DNA from: Marinoscillum pacificum
GTDB lineage: Bacteria; Bacteroidota; Bacteroidia; Cytophagales; Cyclobacteriaceae
DNA: 64,000 bases
Assembly: GCF_024714495.1 (NCBI RefSeq)
Contig: NZ_JAMZMJ010000011.1
Location: 62,001 to 126,000 of the forward strand
Direction: 5' to 3'
In this document: positions 61,396-64,000 of the stretch, in pieces
Layout: every line of letters starts with the position of its first letter
Position numbering within the stretch: the stretch's first letter is position 1
Program-made: the position numbers and the translations under genes
Notes under the pieces: model-generated
Database searches by the model: none
The model's input: only the letters and a program-made list of their open reading frames with translations
What the model was told of the DNA's origin: nothing

Positions 61396-61422
61396 AGAAG
61401 TAAGTAGAGCCTACTTACTTCT
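61396..61422 (+). terminator. Perfect hairpin between convergent genes
   Basis: A 12-bp stem AGAAGTAAGTAG / CTACTTACTTCT with loop AGC. The J-protein stop codon is its 61411-61413 bases. On the plus strand a T-rich tail (TGTTCTTCTC) follows, so it most likely ends the L-domain lipoprotein transcript. Confidence 0.7.
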
Positions 61423-62127
61423 TGTTCTTCTCTTCATTTTCGCAATTCGGTCGAGGTAATACTCTCGCAGCTCATCGATAAAAGTATTCGGATCCTCGTA
61501 AGTGGTCCAAACCTTGTAGGTGTATCTATTTTTTGCTGCTTCCAACTCCGATTGTAAACGAGCAATTTCATTCTTAAGATGCGCCAGCATATCCACATCA
61601 GCCGTTACCAGCTTCGCAGCGCTTTCCTTCTGAACCAAGCCTACTGCAAGAATATGATTAACATAAGCCTGTAGTGCAGCCAAATCTCCCTGCTGATACA
61701 GCTGGATGAGCTGAGTTGTGGCTTCATGAGCAAGGTCTTGTTTATCTTCCTGCATGGTAAATTTGTCCGGATGCACATTCAGCATCGCTTCGCGATAGAG
61801 CTTTTTCAGAGCCTTTGCTTCTTCTGAGCTTGAAGTTACCTTTGAAGGTCTAGTTTGCGGAACTAACCCCTTAGGTTCTTTATAATTTTTACCACGCTTC
61901 TTCTGCTCCAGGCGTTTTTCCTTTTTAGCCTTCTTCTGCTCCTTATATAATGCTGTAAGCTCCTGCTCCAAAATCAACTCTTCGATCAAAGCAGCCCTAA
62001 GTGTCGCTTCAAAAGCTTCTGTAACTTGCTCTACTTCCCTCAACTGAGCCTTGAGCGACTCCAACTCTTTTTGCAAAGTGTTTCGCTCGACTTCATTGAT
62101 CCTCGATAGCTGATTTTCTGACTCCAT
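61411..62127 (-). CDS. J-domain protein with an N-terminal coiled coil
   Basis: A 238-residue cytoplasmic protein. Residues ~1-90 are coiled coil rich in Glu and Lys (ELESLKAQLREVEQVTEAFE). The J-domain lies at ~110-165: KALKKLYREAMLNVHPDKFT with the HPD motif that stimulates Hsp70, and AHEATTQLIQLYQQGD. A second coiled coil (LKNEIARLQSELEAAKNRYT) follows and a basic tail (KMKRRTRSK) ends it. It is not DnaJ itself (no Gly/Phe or zinc region); it likely targets DnaK to a specific client. Confidence 0.88.
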   Translation of the reverse strand: MESENQLSRINEVERNTLQKELESLKAQLREVEQVTEAFEATLRAALIEELILEQELTALYKEQKKAKKEKRLEQKKRGKNYKEPKGLVPQTRPSKVTSSSEEAKALKKLYREAMLNVHPDKFTMQEDKQDLAHEATTQLIQLYQQGDLAALQAYVNHILAVGLVQKESAAKLVTADVDMLAHLKNEIARLQSELEAAKNRYTYKVWTTYEDPNTFIDELREYYLDRIAKMKRRTRSK

Positions 62128-62148
62128 GCAGCAAAATTACTTAAGAAG

Positions 62149-62859
62149 TCATTCTATCACTCGCTTATTCTCCACACTGATTTCAGAGCCTTCGGCCAAC
62201 AAAACGCTTGTTGGCTCTAGTGAATTCATAAGAGCAAATCGAGAGCCATAATTCTGTTCGAAATCTACATCTACGTTGAAGGATTGGACGGGATATATCT
62301 CCCAACTCGGATGTTTCACTTCATATTCCACTGTAGTTCCTTTTGGCCCTTTGGAATATCCCCAATAATGCTCAGCGATAAACTGTTCTTCTGACCCAGC
62401 GATCATTGGCATTGAATTGCTTTCACAAACTACCTGCATGAAATGTCTTTTGCCGCCTTTCCGCCAGAAATAGCTAACATCAAGAACTGAAACATTCTTA
62501 TCCCATTGATGACCCATTCGCACCGTCTCGTAATGCTCTTTGTAAATTGTGTTAGCCACAAAAGTAATAGCAGGTTTAGGCACAAGCTCTTTAATAAAGA
62601 CCACACCACGTTTCCAATGTGCACCTTCTCTCCTCCTCACATAAAAGCGGAGATTGACTTCTTCAAAATTGATATGAAATGGCACCTTAATTCCTAACAG
62701 TTTGGTGTTCTGAAACATGAATCCGACCAAACTCACGTAGCATTTTCCTTCAAATGCATCCAGTTCCGTACCTGGCGGAACATACGGCTCCAAAATCTTC
62801 GGGTCAATTACATAATTGAACATGGCTAGTTTGCGCCACTCTGCTTTTAGAAAAGACAT
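62149..62859 (-). CDS. DUF2071 (YqjF-like) protein
   Basis: A 236-residue protein from the ATG at 62859; an in-frame TTG lies 6 nt upstream. DUF2071 features are WRKLAMFNYVIDPKILEPYV, PPGTELDAFEGKCYVSLVGF, NFEEVNLRFYVRR, and the later YYWGYSKGPKG-type strand. The fold is related to acetoacetate decarboxylase. The function is unknown. It is followed by the J-protein gene 22 nt later on the same strand. Confidence 0.88.
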   Translation of the reverse strand: MSFLKAEWRKLAMFNYVIDPKILEPYVPPGTELDAFEGKCYVSLVGFMFQNTKLLGIKVPFHINFEEVNLRFYVRRREGAHWKRGVVFIKELVPKPAITFVANTIYKEHYETVRMGHQWDKNVSVLDVSYFWRKGGKRHFMQVVCESNSMPMIAGSEEQFIAEHYWGYSKGPKGTTVEYEVKHPSWEIYPVQSFNVDVDFEQNYGSRFALMNSLEPTSVLLAEGSEISVENKRVIE

Positions 62860-62961
62860 AGTCAAACCTATTGTGTTTTGATGTCAAATCGAGATTTATC
62901 AACTACTAAATGAGACTCCCCTGTAATCGTGTCAAAATAAACGACAAGATATTTATTTACT

Positions 62962-63882
62962 TTAAACGATTCGGGAAGTGACGTTTTCCAGTGTTTCAGC
63001 AATGGTAGAGAAAATAAATTGAAACCCTTCTTCTCTCAATCGAGTAGGCACCACTCTTCTACTTTTCAAAATCAACTCTGTTTCTGTACCTATTAACCAG
63101 GCACCAATAGTGAGCAACCACTTAGGTGAAGGTAAACCAAAAGGCACTTTCAATGCTTTACTCAACTGCTTCATAATTACTGCATTCGGAACAGGATTTG
63201 AAGACGCGACATTGTATATTCCTGTAGCTCTTTCATTCTGTATGACCCAATTGACTACTGCAACAAAATCCTGCTCATGCACCCAACTGAAGTATTGTTT
63301 TCCACTTCCTTGACGTCCACCCAATCCAAATTGTGTCAGTCTTTTCAATGGAATCAAAGCTCCTCCACTAGCTCCCAAAACAATGGATATTCGCAAAGCA
63401 ACTTGTCTGACGTTAGGCATTTCAAATTCGAAAAACGTTCGTTCCCATTTCTTGCAAACATCAACTGAAAAACCATCTCCAATCTCTCCCGTTGCTTCAT
63501 CCATTTCTCGATCTTCTGCATGGCGATAGATGGTAGCTGAAGAGGCGTTAATCCAAAGTTTTGGTGGGGCCTGACACTTTTTGATCGCCTCACCAAGGAT
63601 ATACGTTGCCTGGATCCGTGTATCGTAAATGGCTTGTTTGTTGACTTCTGTATACCGACAGTCCACAGACTTGCCATTAAGATTGATGAGGACATCTGCA
63701 TTCTCAAGTTCTCTCGTCCAACTTCCAAACAATCTTCCATCCCATTTTACATATCGGATACCATTTTGATCCTCTACTTGTTTTCTGGTCAGAACAACTA
63801 CTTCAAAGCCTTGCTTCACGAAGTTTTCACTTAGCAACTGACCCAGAAACCCTGTTCCTCCGGCTATGATGATCTTATTCAT
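62962..63882 (-). CDS. TIGR01777-family epimerase-like SDR protein
   Basis: A 306-residue extended short-chain dehydrogenase. The N-terminal NAD(P) motif is KIIIAGGTGFLGQLLSENFV (GxxGxxG). Family-specific features are VLINLNGKSVDCRYTEVNKQ, a WINASSATIYRHAEDREMDE active-site region, QYFSWVHEQDFV, and a C-terminal FQFIFSTIAETLENV (DUF1731). It overlaps the upstream gene by 8 nt, so they are translationally coupled. The substrate is unknown. Confidence 0.92.
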   Translation of the reverse strand: MNKIIIAGGTGFLGQLLSENFVKQGFEVVVLTRKQVEDQNGIRYVKWDGRLFGSWTRELENADVLINLNGKSVDCRYTEVNKQAIYDTRIQATYILGEAIKKCQAPPKLWINASSATIYRHAEDREMDEATGEIGDGFSVDVCKKWERTFFEFEMPNVRQVALRISIVLGASGGALIPLKRLTQFGLGGRQGSGKQYFSWVHEQDFVAVVNWVIQNERATGIYNVASSNPVPNAVIMKQLSKALKVPFGLPSPKWLLTIGAWLIGTETELILKSRRVVPTRLREEGFQFIFSTIAETLENVTSRIV

Positions 63883-64000
63883 TTGCTTCCTTTAAATTTT
63901 TATACAAACTCATCAAGACAAATCGATGTTCCTGTTCTATTCCCCAAATCTCTAACGGCTTCCAATAAAATCTTGGTCTCAAAACAGACGAATAGGAACT
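63875..64000 (-). CDS. C-terminal end of an unidentified gene upstream of the TIGR01777 gene
   Basis: An open frame of 41 codons runs from the right edge to TAA at 63875-63877, overlapping the next ATG by 8 nt. The visible end is RFYWKPLEIWGIEQEHRFVL plus a basic tail. It is too short to name. The overlap supports a real gene that continues beyond the window. Confidence 0.6.
   Translation of the reverse strand, partial: SSYSSVLRPRFYWKPLEIWGIEQEHRFVLMSLYKNLKEANE

Overview
The window reads as a chromosome segment of a marine-type Bacteroidota, most likely Cytophagales (Reichenbachiella- or Fulvivirga-like). The evidence is a SusC/SusD pair under an ECF sigma/FecR switch, a BACON lipoprotein, type IX secretion tails on two chitinases, DUF6090, DUF6261 and DUF6807 proteins, a 7TM-AraC regulator, and promoters of the TTTG / TAnnTTTG kind. 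The genus is an inference. No intact tRNA, rRNA, prophage or CRISPR array is present.

Layout. 1-7.2 kb (minus) is a glycan-uptake locus: sigma factor, FecR anti-sigma, SusC, SusD, BACON lipoprotein (cut by the edge). 7.4-9.2 kb is a chemoreceptor. 9.4-17.3 kb (minus) holds one 2,389-residue highly reducing type I polyketide synthase that ends in its own thioesterase, followed by its phosphopantetheinyl transferase. 18-19.5 kb is an ArsR/SRPBCC pair with a clear promoter-operator, and a peroxiredoxin-like gene.

19.6-24.6 kb (minus) is the most unusual part. An SPFH(slipin)-TPR-RtcB operon, a likely RNA-repair unit, is preceded on the same strand by a roughly 750-bp array of degenerate tRNA-like elements. 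These look like tRNA-Gln(UUG), His(GUG), Gly/Trp, another with an intact T-arm, and a Glu-type D-arm. Their damage falls mostly at the anticodon arm, or one half of the tRNA is lost. The array lies among three copies of a palindromic repeat, a 15-bp hairpin, a structured leader and, at its 5' end, a predicted promoter with two tiny terminator-bounded units. My working idea is that the RNAs are substrates, decoys or sensors for the RtcB system. A plain tRNA pseudogene graveyard is the alternative.

24.7-31 kb carries a Crp/Fnr regulator, a perfect FNR-type box, an RND adaptor and an RND permease fused to a TolC-like outer-membrane channel. 33-40 kb has two multimodular secreted GH18 chitinases, one with two catalytic domains. 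40-46 kb mixes regulators, a NudK-like Nudix enzyme and a BNR-repeat protein. 47-49.8 kb is an accessory stretch of small orphan genes (two behind a duplicated leader), a 41-bp tandem repeat and a DUF6261 gene. 50-53 kb is repeat-rich, with hairpins that share a TTTGYAA loop, a toxin-antitoxin pair whose PIN toxin is frameshifted, and 66-bp direct repeats. 53-57.6 kb holds yiaK-like, pta and ackA genes. 57.6-58.4 kb is a REP-associated tyrosine transposase flanked by REP-like palindromes. The rest is small lipoproteins, VOC/RibD-like proteins, a J-domain protein, DUF2071 and a TIGR01777 epimerase.
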